The notes below the pieces were generated by a model. It had not been told where the DNA came from. It saw only the letters and a program-made list of their open reading frames with translations, and searched no databases. Shown in pieces: positions 16,553 to 23,950 of a DNA stretch of 44,957 nt. Made by a program: the position numbers and the translations under genes. The stretch covers positions 377,572 through 422,528 of the forward strand of contig PGXV01000005.1 of assembly GCA_002839315.1 (NCBI GenBank), given 5' to 3'. This stretch comes from Spirochaetae bacterium HGW-Spirochaetae-3. GTDB taxonomy: Bacteria > Spirochaetota > Spirochaetia > Treponematales > UBA12059. How positions within the stretch are numbered: position 1 is the stretch's first letter; each line of letters starts with the position of its first letter.

Positions 16553-18268
16553 TCAGGGGAACAGGACGAGCCTGGCTCCGAGCGCCGCCAGGCCCGAGAC
16601 GAACGCCAACACCAGTCCCGCGTAGCTCCTCGGTCGGCTACGAACCAGGGCGGCCGCTGCCTTTCCCGGTTTCGATACGGCGAAGAGGAACAGCGCGGCC
16701 CCGAGGACGAGGCTGATACCGGTCTTGGCTAGTTCGCTCGAGCCGTAGAGCGTCCCCGCTCCGACCTTCGGGGCCGTGCCGAGCAGCGTTGCCGCGAAGC
16801 CGTTCAGCTTGCCGTAGAACAGCCCCGTCGCGATGCAGAGGAGCGCGAGGGCGAGCATCGCCGTCTTCATCGAGAGGCTTATTCGGTACGCGGCGACAGC
16901 GATCTGGGTTTCTGCCGTTGCCTCGTCAGGCCCGGCGACGGGGCGGCGCGGCGGCAGGTAGATCATGGACAGCTTCATGAACGACGCGATCGTGCATACG
17001 CCGGCGGCGAAGAGCGCCCAATACTCCCAGCCCCCCTTGAAAAGGTACGCTATGGCGTTCTTGCTCGCGAACCCGTTGAACGGCGGGATCGCGCATATGG
17101 AGAGCGCTCCGACGGCGTACGCGGCGGCGACGGTCAGCCGCCGGTCTCCCGAGAGCCGGAGCGCCGCGGTAGCGTTCCGTAGGGTATAGACGTTCCGGTT
17201 CCCCGCCGCGTCCGTGACGGTGCCGACGCTCAGGAAGAGCAGTCCCTTGAAGAGCGCGTGGAAGAGCGCGTGCATGTACGCCGCGTTCAGACCCTCCGCC
17301 GTTCCGAGTCCCCACGCCGCCACGATATAGCCGACCTGGCTTATGGAATGGTACGCCAGGAGCCGTTTAGCGTCTTTCTGCGACAGGGCGACGATGACCG
17401 CGACGAGGGCCGTGACTACGCCCGCCGTGCCGACGAGCGCCATCGCCTGGTGCCCCGTCGGCAGGAAGCCGAGCAGGCGACCGAGAGCGAAGAGCGGCGT
17501 CTTTATAAGCACGCCGGACAGGACGGCCGAGACCGCGTGCGGCGCCATCGCGTGCGCGTCGGGCAGCCAGCCGTAGACGGGCATGACGGCGACCCTGATG
17601 GCTATGGCCGCGACGATGCACGCCGATGACAGAGACGCTGTCGCGCCCCCTCCGTCGGCCAGGGCAGACAGTCCTGCCTCGATGCCTTCGTAGGAGAGGC
17701 TGCCGGTCAGGCGGTAGAGGCCGAAGAGCCCGATGAGGAAGAATACCATGGCCGCGGAACTGACGGTCAGGTAGCTGAACGCCGCGAGGAAGGCGCCCGG
17801 TTTCTGCGAACTCGCGACGAGCACGTACGAGGAAAGCCCGAGCACCTCGAGGCAGACGAACAGATTGAAGAGATCGGCCGTAGACGCGGTCGCGGCGAGC
17901 GCGGAGGTCTGGACGAGGAATATGGCCGTGAAGACGGGCCCCTTGGGCCCGTTGCCGCGCGAATAGAGGTACGCCGCTCCCGCTCCCGCGAACCCGAGCG
18001 CGTCTACGAGCCACGCGAGCCCGTCGAAACGCTCGGCTATGCCTATCGCCGGAGCCCACCCGGAAACGGTGAACGAGACGCCTCCGGCCATGACGGCCGG
18101 CAGCAGGCCCGCGAGGGCCGCCCATGGCAGCGCGAGGCCGACGACCGCTCCCGACGTCTCGAGGATCCTCGAGGCCCGACCCTCGCTGAGCGACTTCGCG
18201 ACGAGCGCCATGGCCGCGCCTACGAGGGGGAGGAATATCGGTACGAGGGCCAGCTCGGCGTCATTCAT
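16553..18268 (-). CDS. mrpD: Mrp/Mbh-type antiporter subunit D (ND2/ND4-like)
   Basis: 571-residue polytopic inner-membrane protein of the complex I antiporter-like family (MrpD/MnhD/MbhH), about 14 hydrophobic segments. Key residues are visible: the TM5 glutamate in DLFNLFVCLEVLGLSSYVL (E141) and K256 in SAVLSGVLIKTP. At the usual TM7 lysine before P.h.WLPDAH the sequence reads IRVAVMP, so Arg225 stands in for the Lys. It is the last gene of the operon and overlaps mrpC by 8 bases. Since no MrpA ND5-like subunit is encoded nearby, this is the only channel-type subunit of the module. Confidence 0.93.
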   Translation of the reverse strand: MNDAELALVPIFLPLVGAAMALVAKSLSEGRASRILETSGAVVGLALPWAALAGLLPAVMAGGVSFTVSGWAPAIGIAERFDGLAWLVDALGFAGAGAAYLYSRGNGPKGPVFTAIFLVQTSALAATASTADLFNLFVCLEVLGLSSYVLVASSQKPGAFLAAFSYLTVSSAAMVFFLIGLFGLYRLTGSLSYEGIEAGLSALADGGGATASLSSACIVAAIAIRVAVMPVYGWLPDAHAMAPHAVSAVLSGVLIKTPLFALGRLLGFLPTGHQAMALVGTAGVVTALVAVIVALSQKDAKRLLAYHSISQVGYIVAAWGLGTAEGLNAAYMHALFHALFKGLLFLSVGTVTDAAGNRNVYTLRNATAALRLSGDRRLTVAAAYAVGALSICAIPPFNGFASKNAIAYLFKGGWEYWALFAAGVCTIASFMKLSMIYLPPRRPVAGPDEATAETQIAVAAYRISLSMKTAMLALALLCIATGLFYGKLNGFAATLLGTAPKVGAGTLYGSSELAKTGISLVLGAALFLFAVSKPGKAAAALVRSRPRSYAGLVLAFVSGLAALGARLVLFP

Positions 18269-18599
18269 GGCCGACGAGCCTCTTCAGTTCGTCCGCGTCG
18301 AGGGTCCCGTATATCCGGTGCAGACGGTAGGCGATGGTCAGCGCGAGGGCGGAGACGCAGACTCCGACGACGATGGCCGTGAGCATCAGCGCCTGCGGTA
18401 CCGGGTCCACGAAGACCCCCGGAGATCCGCCCAGTAGCGGGGCCTTGTCTCCGATCCCGGAGCCTTCGAGGACGAAGAGCAATACGACCGCCGAGTTCAT
18501 GATCGATAGCGCGTAGGCCTTCTTGACGAGGTTGCGCCTCGTGGTCAGCCCGACGAGGCCCGTGATGAAGAGGCACAGTATGAGCGACCGTGCTATCAT
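18261..18599 (-). CDS. mrpC: Mrp/Mbh-type antiporter subunit C (NuoK-like)
   Basis: 112-residue membrane protein with three helices, matching MrpC/MnhC and MbhG, homologous to NuoK of complex I. The motif VFVDPVPQALMLTAIVVG, typical of MrpC/NuoK, is at about 62-79. The start at 18599 overlaps the stop of the preceding gene by 4 bases (ATGA); a longer frame in this phase runs antisense to nothing useful and only reflects an open upstream frame. It would partner with MrpD in cation/proton exchange. Confidence 0.92.
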   Translation of the reverse strand: MIARSLILCLFITGLVGLTTRRNLVKKAYALSIMNSAVVLLFVLEGSGIGDKAPLLGGSPGVFVDPVPQALMLTAIVVGVCVSALALTIAYRLHRIYGTLDADELKRLVGHE

Positions 18600-19342
18600 T
18601 CGTCGTTCCCTCCGAGCATCAGCACGCACATGAGCGCCACTCCCGCGCCGACCTTTAGCCCGATGGCTACGTTCAGGGCGATTATGGTCGAGACCGCCGG
18701 TATCCCGAGCCCGCGGTTCCAGGCGGCGACGCGAAACGCTTCGACCGCCCGGCCGACGCCGGGGAATGACAGGAGGAGTATCCCGGAGAACGCGGCGGCC
18801 TCGATGCGCGCCAGAGAGGCGTGGCCGAAGGCGGTGAGGCTCGGATCTATCCTGCCTAAGCCCCCGGAACGCCGGCCTATGGCTATGAAGATGATTCCCG
18901 ACGCCAGCACGACGCCTCCCTGGAACCCGCCGCCCGGCGATGAATGGCCGTAGAGCATCACGTACGCGCCGAAGAGGAGCACGATGGGCGCCAGTTTTCC
19001 GGCTATGACGTTGACTATCTCCGTATGGAGGGGCTTGGCCTTGTCGGCGAGGTTCTTTCCGGCTCCGCGCGACGAGCCCTCTGCGACGATCAGCGATACG
19101 GAACCGGCGAGCGCGGCGAGTAGCACGATGGTTTCGCCGAGCGTGTCGAAGGCTCGGTACCCGAGGTATATGGCGCTGACGAGGTTGCTGGCGCCCGTAT
19201 CCTCGAGGCCAGCCGTCGCCAGGAGATCGCGGGCGGCTCGCGGCCATGGCGCGTCCGCTAGCACGATCGGCGCGACGGCGGCGAGCGACAGGACGGCCGC
19301 GATAGCCCCGCCCAGCGCGTTCATCGTCCGGCGCCCCGTCAT
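18596..19342 (-). CDS. mrpB: Fusion of MbhE-like and MrpB-like antiporter subunits
   Basis: 248-residue membrane protein joining two subunits. The N-terminal part (about 7-90) carries SNLVSAIYLGYRAFDTLGE (52-70), the MbhE or MrpA C-terminal signature. The second part carries GHSSPGGGFQGG (132-143), the hallmark of MrpB/MnhB/MbhF, and ends in further helices. In Mrp operons MbhE is part of MrpA, while in Mbh hydrogenases it is separate, so this fusion is a distinct arrangement. Start 19342 overlaps the preceding MbhD-like gene by 4 bases; an alternative Met is six codons in. Confidence 0.88.
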   Translation of the reverse strand: MTGRRTMNALGGAIAAVLSLAAVAPIVLADAPWPRAARDLLATAGLEDTGASNLVSAIYLGYRAFDTLGETIVLLAALAGSVSLIVAEGSSRGAGKNLADKAKPLHTEIVNVIAGKLAPIVLLFGAYVMLYGHSSPGGGFQGGVVLASGIIFIAIGRRSGGLGRIDPSLTAFGHASLARIEAAAFSGILLLSFPGVGRAVEAFRVAAWNRGLGIPAVSTIIALNVAIGLKVGAGVALMCVLMLGGNDE

Positions 19343-19572
19343 GATCGGTCCTTGCGTTCCGTTTCCCGGATTGCCCAGACGAAGATGACGGTGGAGACGC
19401 CCGCGCCCACGGCCGCCTCCGTAATGGCGACGTCGGGGGCCTTCAAGATGAAGAACAGCAACGCCGACAGCACGCTCGTGGCCGACAGCGCTATCGCGCC
19501 GTGCAGGAGGTCCTTCGAGAGCAGCGCGTACGCCGAGCCGACGCATACCAGGAAGAGTATGAGCTCCGTCAT
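19339..19572 (-). CDS. MbhD-like (DUF4040) antiporter subunit
   Basis: 77-residue protein of three membrane helices containing KDLLHGAIALSATSVLSALL and KAPDVAITEAAVGAGVST, the signature of the DUF4040/MbhD domain that forms part of the C-terminus of MrpA in classical Mrp systems. Here it is a free-standing subunit. The stop and start overlap both neighbours by 4 bases. Conserved acidic residues (APDVAITEA) in this segment contribute to the ion path in Mrp/Mbh complexes. Confidence 0.88.
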   Translation of the reverse strand: MTELILFLVCVGSAYALLSKDLLHGAIALSATSVLSALLFFILKAPDVAITEAAVGAGVSTVIFVWAIRETERKDRS

Positions 19573-19928
19573 GGTCTATCCTCGCCCCGTCCGCGTCGCC
19601 TGGCGGAGTCCGTCCACGGGTCGAGCCCCGATTTCCACGCGTACCGCGCGATGATATGGGTCGTGGTCGGATTCGATACGAGGAAGAAAATGACGATGAC
19701 CACGACGCGGGCCGCGATGGCTATGGACGGCGAGGCGACCAACGAGGCCGCCAGGACGGAGAACGTCGCCGTCGTGCCGGTCAGCGACGAGGCCTGTAGC
19801 CTCGTGTAGGCGTCGGGGAAGCGGAATACGCCGATGGTGCCGGCGATGGCGAACAGAGCCGCGACGGCGCATAGGCCGGACACGGCCAGTTCCCTGGTCA
19901 GCTCGGCGATGGCCTGCGGATCCGTCAC
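19569..19928 (-). CDS. mrpG: Mrp/Mbh-type antiporter subunit G
   Basis: 119-residue membrane protein of the MrpG/MnhG/MbhC family, three helices, with the typical GTIGVFRFPDAYTRLQASSL (ending at about residue 46) and NPTTTHIIARYAW. The start is GTG 19928, overlapping the stop of mrpF by 4 bases (GTGA). A longer open frame upstream in the same phase is antisense-like arginine-rich noise. Expected to sit at the MrpE-F-G end of the complex. Confidence 0.92.
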   Translation of the reverse strand: MTDPQAIAELTRELAVSGLCAVAALFAIAGTIGVFRFPDAYTRLQASSLTGTTATFSVLAASLVASPSIAIAARVVVIVIFFLVSNPTTTHIIARYAWKSGLDPWTDSARRRGRGEDRP

Positions 19929-20230
19929 GCCCGGGGCTCCTCGACGCCGCCGGGATCCTTGCCGCCGTCTATGCGGGTATCCTTGGTGAACGTGGCGATC
20001 GCCAGTATCCCGAGGAATCCCAGTATGTCGTAGACGAACGCTACGTCGAGGAAGGCGGGCCGGGCTTCCCGGACGCCGCTCATCGTCAGCATGCCGAGCA
20101 CGAGAGCCGATATCGCGGCGAGCGCGGTCAGGCGGTCGGCGCTGCTCGGACCGATCACGAGGCGGACGAGCAGTGCCGCGGAGCATCCCGCGAATATCCA
20201 CGTCGTCCAGGCGAAGGCTATCTCGATCAT
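19925..20230 (-). CDS. mrpF: Mrp/Mbh-type antiporter subunit F
   Basis: 101-residue membrane protein of the MrpF/MnhF/MbhB family with three helices and the conserved RLVIGPSSADRLTALAAIS plus FVYDILGFLGILAIA. ATG 20230 overlaps the stop of mrpE by 4 bases; another Met lies two codons upstream (20236) but 20230 fits the ATGA coupling seen throughout this operon. Confidence 0.92.
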   Translation of the reverse strand: MIEIAFAWTTWIFAGCSAALLVRLVIGPSSADRLTALAAISALVLGMLTMSGVREARPAFLDVAFVYDILGFLGILAIATFTKDTRIDGGKDPGGVEEPRA

Positions 20231-20739
20231 ACCCATATCCTCTTGATGGCCGCCTCGAGGGGGCCCTTGACCTCGTCGCCGGCTCTCGCCGAGTGTCTCG
20301 TCGTCGCGTTGAGCCAGTGCACGATGAAGTGGTCCTCGTCGAGCTCTATGCTGATGGTGCCCGGCGTGAAGGTGATGGCCTCCGCCAGCGCGACGCGCGC
20401 GATATCGGACTTGAGCCTCGAGCGGAAGTGTACGACGCGCGGGGATACCCGGCCGCTCAGCACGGAGGCGAGCGTCCTGAAGCTGGCCGCGTACATGGCG
20501 GCGACGAGCCTGAACGGATAGGCCAAGGCGGGTAAGAGCCGCGGGAACACCATGTTCCTGGCGGCTTCGTGCTCGTCTATGAAGGTGTTGTACGATATCA
20601 ACGCGATCAGCGCCGAGCAACCTATCCCCGTCAGGATCGACGCCGGCGAGAAGCTCCCCGAGAAGAGGAACCAGAGCGCGATGAGTACGGCGAACGTCGC
20701 CAGTATGCGGATGAGCTTCCAGAGGCTTCGAGGGCGCAT
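20227..20739 (-). CDS. mrpE: Mrp/Mbh-type antiporter subunit E
   Basis: 170-residue protein of the MrpE/MnhE/MbhA family. Two or three N-terminal helices are followed by a cytoplasmic domain with the family motif ALAEAITFTPGTISIELDED and the short HWLN segment. It begins 4 bases after the EIIA gene. It is the first of seven antiporter genes in the order E-F-G-D'-E'/B-C-D, which matches mbhA to mbhH of archaeal membrane-bound hydrogenases except that no hydrogenase genes follow. Confidence 0.93.
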   Translation of the reverse strand: MRPRSLWKLIRILATFAVLIALWFLFSGSFSPASILTGIGCSALIALISYNTFIDEHEAARNMVFPRLLPALAYPFRLVAAMYAASFRTLASVLSGRVSPRVVHFRSRLKSDIARVALAEAITFTPGTISIELDEDHFIVHWLNATTRHSARAGDEVKGPLEAAIKRIWV

Positions 20740-20743
20740 CGCG

Positions 20744-21208
20744 CTACTCCCTCTCGCGTAGGAGCCGCGCCAGCGACGGGGCGTCGACGGCCTCCCTGGC
20801 CGCCTTCCTGAACGAGGGATCGTGCGCCATGCGCGCCAGCTTTGAAAGGAGCTGCAGGTGCTGCGACGCGTTATCGCGCGACCCCGCGATCATGAACACG
20901 AGATCGACGGGGACGGAGTCCTGCGCGCCGAAATCGACCGGTCGAGCGAGGCGCGCCACGGCCAAGGACGTTTCGTGTATATCGTCGCACAAGGCATGCG
21001 GGATGGCGATGCCCTCTCCTATGCCGGTGGACGCTAGGGCCTCGCGGGCGACTATCGCCGACAGGAGCCGCTTCGGATCCATGGGCGCGCTATCCGCGCA
21101 TAGCAATCCCGCCACCGCCTCGAGCGCTCCGGCCTTGTCGCTGGCTTCTATCCCGACGGCGACCCGTCCTTCCTGGATTATCCGTTTAAGGCTCGTCATG
21201 GCGCTCAC
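20744..21208 (-). CDS. PTS EIIA (fructose/nitrogen type) regulatory protein
   Basis: 154-residue EIIA domain of the PTS fructose/PtsN superfamily. The phosphoacceptor His71 is in GIGEGIAIPHAL. Other landmarks are KAGALEAVAGLL and PVDLVFMIAGSRDNASQHLQLLSKLA. No membrane EIIB/EIIC genes are near, so a regulatory (EIIA-Ntr-like) role is more likely than sugar uptake. It overlaps the PII-like gene by 4 bases and precedes mrpE by 4 bases, so it is made together with the antiporter. EIIA-Ntr is known to control potassium transport in proteobacteria; control of this antiporter by phosphorylation state is inference. Confidence 0.9.
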   Translation of the reverse strand: MSAMTSLKRIIQEGRVAVGIEASDKAGALEAVAGLLCADSAPMDPKRLLSAIVAREALASTGIGEGIAIPHALCDDIHETSLAVARLARPVDFGAQDSVPVDLVFMIAGSRDNASQHLQLLSKLARMAHDPSFRKAAREAVDAPSLARLLRERE

Positions 21209-21558
21209 TCCTCATCGTCGTCGTCGAGCCGAGCGAATCCATAACCCCATTCTATGGGCAGCATGAACATCACGCCGGTTCCCGGGTTCTCGAGCCCGCC
21301 GACCACCTCGTCCAGGATCGGTACGAGGCGGTTGACGGCCTTGTCGTCCTTGACGACCGAAAGTATCGTCTTGTTGTACGGTTTGTTCCCCTTCATGAAT
21401 TCCTTGAAGCCCGCGAAGAGCGGTACCTCGTATGCCAGGAAGTACCCCAGGCCCTCCGAGTCGAGGATGGTCGCCCCCGGGATGCCCGCCTCTACGTAGG
21501 CTTCCAGCACTTCCTCGAGGTACTCTTCCTTGTTGAGAACGAATACGAGTAGCTTCAT
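21205..21558 (-). CDS. PII-like regulatory protein
   Basis: 117-residue protein with the ferredoxin-like beta-alpha-beta pattern of PII relatives: MKLLVFVLNKEEYLEEVLEAY at the start, GIPGATILDSEGLGYFLAYE in the middle (the T-loop region, lacking the uridylylation Tyr of GlnB) and a C-terminal acidic tail (RLDDDDEE). It heads the antiporter operon. Members of this wider PII-like group occur beside bicarbonate or cation transporters, where they bind nucleotides. Here a role as sensor for the Mrp-type complex, together with EIIA, is inference. No Shine-Dalgarno sequence precedes the ATG; the promoter suggests a nearly leaderless transcript. Confidence 0.83.
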   Translation of the reverse strand: MKLLVFVLNKEEYLEEVLEAYVEAGIPGATILDSEGLGYFLAYEVPLFAGFKEFMKGNKPYNKTILSVVKDDKAVNRLVPILDEVVGGLENPGTGVMFMLPIEWGYGFARLDDDDEE

Positions 21559-21567
21559 GGATTTTCA

Positions 21568-21597
21568 AGTATCCGTTTAGCTCGTAAAGCCTGTCAA
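21568..21597 (-). promoter_or_regulatory. Promoter of the PII-EIIA-Mrp operon
   Basis: Minus strand: perfect TTGACA (21597-21592), an 18-base spacer and GATACT (21573-21568). Transcription should begin about 3 bases before or at ATG 21558, with no Shine-Dalgarno sequence between. Confidence 0.6.
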
Positions 21598-21613
21598 GCA
21601 AAACCTTTTTATC

Positions 21614-21642
21614 TTGACGCCGGGGCCCGATTCATCAAGAAT
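21614..21642 (+). promoter_or_regulatory. Promoter of the DUF1576 gene
   Basis: TTGACG (21614-21619), a 17-base spacer and AAGAAT (21637-21642). ATG 21651 begins 9 bases after the -10, leaving almost no leader. It is divergent from the antiporter operon promoter within a 92-base gap, so the two could be co-regulated. Confidence 0.5.
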
Positions 21643-21650
21643 ACGGCGAG

Positions 21651-22943
21651 ATGTCAAATTTAACATACGAACCCCCGCCGAACGATTTCGAGACCGAATC
21701 GCGGCATGCGCGCACTGCGCTCCTCGGCTTCCTCGGCTTCCTCCTGGCTTACGGCCTGGCGGCGTCGAGATTCGACCTGTCGGCGATAGCCCGCGGGCTT
21801 GGAGTCATAATCGTAAGCCCGGATATCCTGATTAACGATTACGCGAGCGTCGCCGGCCTCGGGCCCGCTTTCATCAATTCGGCGCTCTGCGTTTGCGTCG
21901 CGATAGGGATTCTCAAGGCTTCGCGCGTGTCGGTGTCCGGTCCGGCGATAGCGGTCGTCTTCACGATCGCGGGATTCTCGCTGTTCGGCAAGAATATTGC
22001 CAATATCTGGCCGGGCATATTGGGCGCCTACCTGTATTCGGTAGCCAGCCGCCGGCCGTTCGGCGAGAATATCATCGTGGCGTTGTTCGGCACCGCGCTC
22101 GCGCCGCTTTCTAGCGAGGTCGCGTTCGGACTCGGCATCCAGGCTCCCTGGAACATCGCGCTCGCCGTGAGCGTCGGAGCGGTCGTCGGATTCCTCATAT
22201 CGCCGATCGCCAGGCACGCGCTCGACTTCCATCGCGGCTATAACCTCTATAATATCGGCTTCGCCGCGGGCCTCATAGGCACGGTGGTGATGTCGGGGTT
22301 CAAGGCTTTCGACATACCCTTGTCGGGCGGTTTCCATTGGGCCGTCCTCGGGCCGCTTCCCGTGCTGCCGGGCCTCGCGGCGTTCTTCGTCGCGCTCATC
22401 GTCACCGGCGCGATCATCGATCCGGGCTGGCCCGCCTCGTACCGTAGGCTCCTGGCCTCGCCGGGGCGGCTCGTCAGCGATTTCGTGCGCTATTACGGGC
22501 TCGGCGCGACCTTCGTGAACATGGGCGCCATGGGGCTCCTGTCCAGCGCCGTCGTATTGGCGATAGGCGCATCCTGGAACGGCCCGATCATCGGAGGCGT
22601 GCTGACGATAGTCGGCTTCTCGGCGTTCGGCAAGCATCCCCGCAACGTAGTGCCGCCGATGCTCGGCGCGATCGGGATGGCGCTCGTCTCCAAATACGGC
22701 ATCGACAATCCGGCGAGCCAGCTCGCGATCCTGTTCGCGAGCACGCTCGCGCCTATCTCCGGGGAATACGGCCCCGTAGCCGGCTTCGCGGCCGGCATGA
22801 CCCATCTGCTCCTCGTCCAGGTGGTCGGGACGCTGCACGGGGGGCTCAACCTTTACAATAACGGTTTCGCCGGCGGATTGACGGCGGGGCTGTGCCTGCC
22901 CGTGCTCGAGTGGCTACGCGAATGGAGGAGACATGAAATCTGA
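21651..22943 (+). CDS. DUF1576 family membrane protein
   Basis: 430-residue polytopic membrane protein with about ten hydrophobic segments in two similar halves: each half carries a motif of the type GFSLFGKN / GFSAFGKHPRNVVPP and YNLYNIGFAAGLIG / LNLYNNGFAGGLTAG. That internal duplication and length fit DUF1576 proteins, presumed transporters or channels of unknown substrate. The start overlaps a leaderless promoter. The last 11 bases overlap the next gene, so the 123-residue protein is probably a partner. It is divergent from the Mrp operon. Confidence 0.85.
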   Translation: MSNLTYEPPPNDFETESRHARTALLGFLGFLLAYGLAASRFDLSAIARGLGVIIVSPDILINDYASVAGLGPAFINSALCVCVAIGILKASRVSVSGPAIAVVFTIAGFSLFGKNIANIWPGILGAYLYSVASRRPFGENIIVALFGTALAPLSSEVAFGLGIQAPWNIALAVSVGAVVGFLISPIARHALDFHRGYNLYNIGFAAGLIGTVVMSGFKAFDIPLSGGFHWAVLGPLPVLPGLAAFFVALIVTGAIIDPGWPASYRRLLASPGRLVSDFVRYYGLGATFVNMGAMGLLSSAVVLAIGASWNGPIIGGVLTIVGFSAFGKHPRNVVPPMLGAIGMALVSKYGIDNPASQLAILFASTLAPISGEYGPVAGFAAGMTHLLLVQVVGTLHGGLNLYNNGFAGGLTAGLCLPVLEWLREWRRHEI

Positions 22944-23304
22944 CGCTACACAGTTGATGCGCGTGGCCGAAGAAGTCCTGAAGTATTTTTATATAAAAGG
23001 TTCGAGATCGGTCAAGGTATCGTACGATTTCGGGGACGACCGATCGTTCTGCGCCGTGTCGGCTAAGGATATCCTCCTCGAGGCGGACGACGAGAATTAC
23101 CTGCGCCGGGTCTTCGACGGCCCCGTGCAGCCGGAGATAGCCAATTACTACGGCACCCTCGTCGGCAGGAGGCGCGATGAGCTCGAGATGGAACTCGTCG
23201 GCACGATGGCCGAGCTCGAGGATATCCAGAACGAGGAGGGGCTCGGGGTCGTCGTCGTGCTCAGCCGCCGCGAGATAGAATACCGGTCCGCCCACAAGAG
23301 GTAA
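22933..23304 (+). CDS. Conserved hypothetical protein coupled to DUF1576
   Basis: 123-residue soluble protein. Sequence landmarks are LMRVAEEVLKYFYIKGSRSV, DFGDDRSFCAVSAKDI and VQPEIANYYGTLVGRRRDEL, with an acidic C-terminal helix ending in VVVLSRREIEYR. It has no membrane segment or known catalytic motif. ATG 22933 is preceded by GGAGGAGAC and overlaps the DUF1576 stop by 11 bases, so translation is coupled. It may be a cytoplasmic regulator of the DUF1576 membrane protein; that is inference from position only. Confidence 0.7.
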   Translation: MKSDATQLMRVAEEVLKYFYIKGSRSVKVSYDFGDDRSFCAVSAKDILLEADDENYLRRVFDGPVQPEIANYYGTLVGRRRDELEMELVGTMAELEDIQNEEGLGVVVVLSRREIEYRSAHKR

Positions 23305-23392
23305 GGCGCCGGTCCCGGGCGCCGAGAAGCCCGGTGGCTTGTCCGCCCGAGGTCTTACGGTTTATTCTGTCGCGGCATTCCCGGAGGTCGCC

Positions 23393-23887
23393 GTGCATAA
23401 AGTCGCTCGCGTTATCAGCCAGTCGTTACTCGTGGTCTCGGTCGCCGCGGCCTCCCTCGCCGTCGCCTCGTGCGGTCCTTCGGATAGGTCGAGGCTCGAC
23501 AGGCCGCAATCCGGCCTCGCCACCGCGACGCTACGATCCGGTACCGTGGAGATAGTCGTCGAGTTGGCAGTGGAACCGGCGGTTCAGGAGATCGGCCTGA
23601 TGCACCGCAAGGAGCTGGAGGACGGTCGCGGCATGCTGTTCGTCTACGAAGAGGATCGCCGCCTGTCGTTCTGGATGAAGAACACGCTGATACCGCTTTC
23701 CATAGCCTATCTGGGCTCGGACGGGGTCATCAAGGAGATCCATGCCATGGAACCCCTGTCGCTGGCGCCGATAGAGAGCGAACGGTACGTCCGCTACGCC
23801 CTCGAGGCTCCTTCGGGGTGGTTCGGCCGGGTGGGCCTGAAACCCGGCGATCGCTTCGACCTGTCCCAGGTGCCCGGCGCTCGGTGA
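23393..23887 (+). CDS. DUF192 family lipoprotein
   Basis: 164-residue lipoprotein. Start GTG 23393 is chosen because GGAGG lies at the right distance and the signal peptide begins there; an upstream TTG at 23339 would add 18 residues without a binding site. The lipobox is AVASC. The DUF192 core is complete: EIGLMHRKELEDGRGMLFVY, then RRLSFWMKNTLIPLSIAYL, IKEIHAMEPLS and a C-terminal GWFGRVGLKPGDRF. DUF192 proteins are small secreted beta-barrel-like proteins of unknown function. Confidence 0.88.
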   Translation: MHKVARVISQSLLVVSVAAASLAVASCGPSDRSRLDRPQSGLATATLRSGTVEIVVELAVEPAVQEIGLMHRKELEDGRGMLFVYEEDRRLSFWMKNTLIPLSIAYLGSDGVIKEIHAMEPLSLAPIESERYVRYALEAPSGWFGRVGLKPGDRFDLSQVPGAR

Positions 23888-23895
23888 GCGCTGGC

Positions 23896-23926
23896 TTGCC
23901 GTATGCATGTAGCGTCATAGTATACT
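23896..23926 (+). promoter_or_regulatory. Candidate promoter of the def-fmt operon
   Basis: TTGCCG (23896-23901), a 19-base spacer (one or two bases long) and TATACT (23921-23926). A GGAG Shine-Dalgarno sequence lies in the short leader before ATG 23951. Confidence 0.45.
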
Positions 23927-23950
23927 AGTAGCTGTAGGAGAATACGTACG

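Noticed and set aside
20744-21208. Sugar-specific PTS system
   Set aside because: No EIIB or EIIC genes are present; the EIIA is embedded in an antiporter operon, so a regulatory role is favoured.
21660-22838. Minus-strand 392-residue frame
   Set aside because: Antisense to the DUF1576 gene, which has clear membrane topology; the minus product is charged and motif-free.
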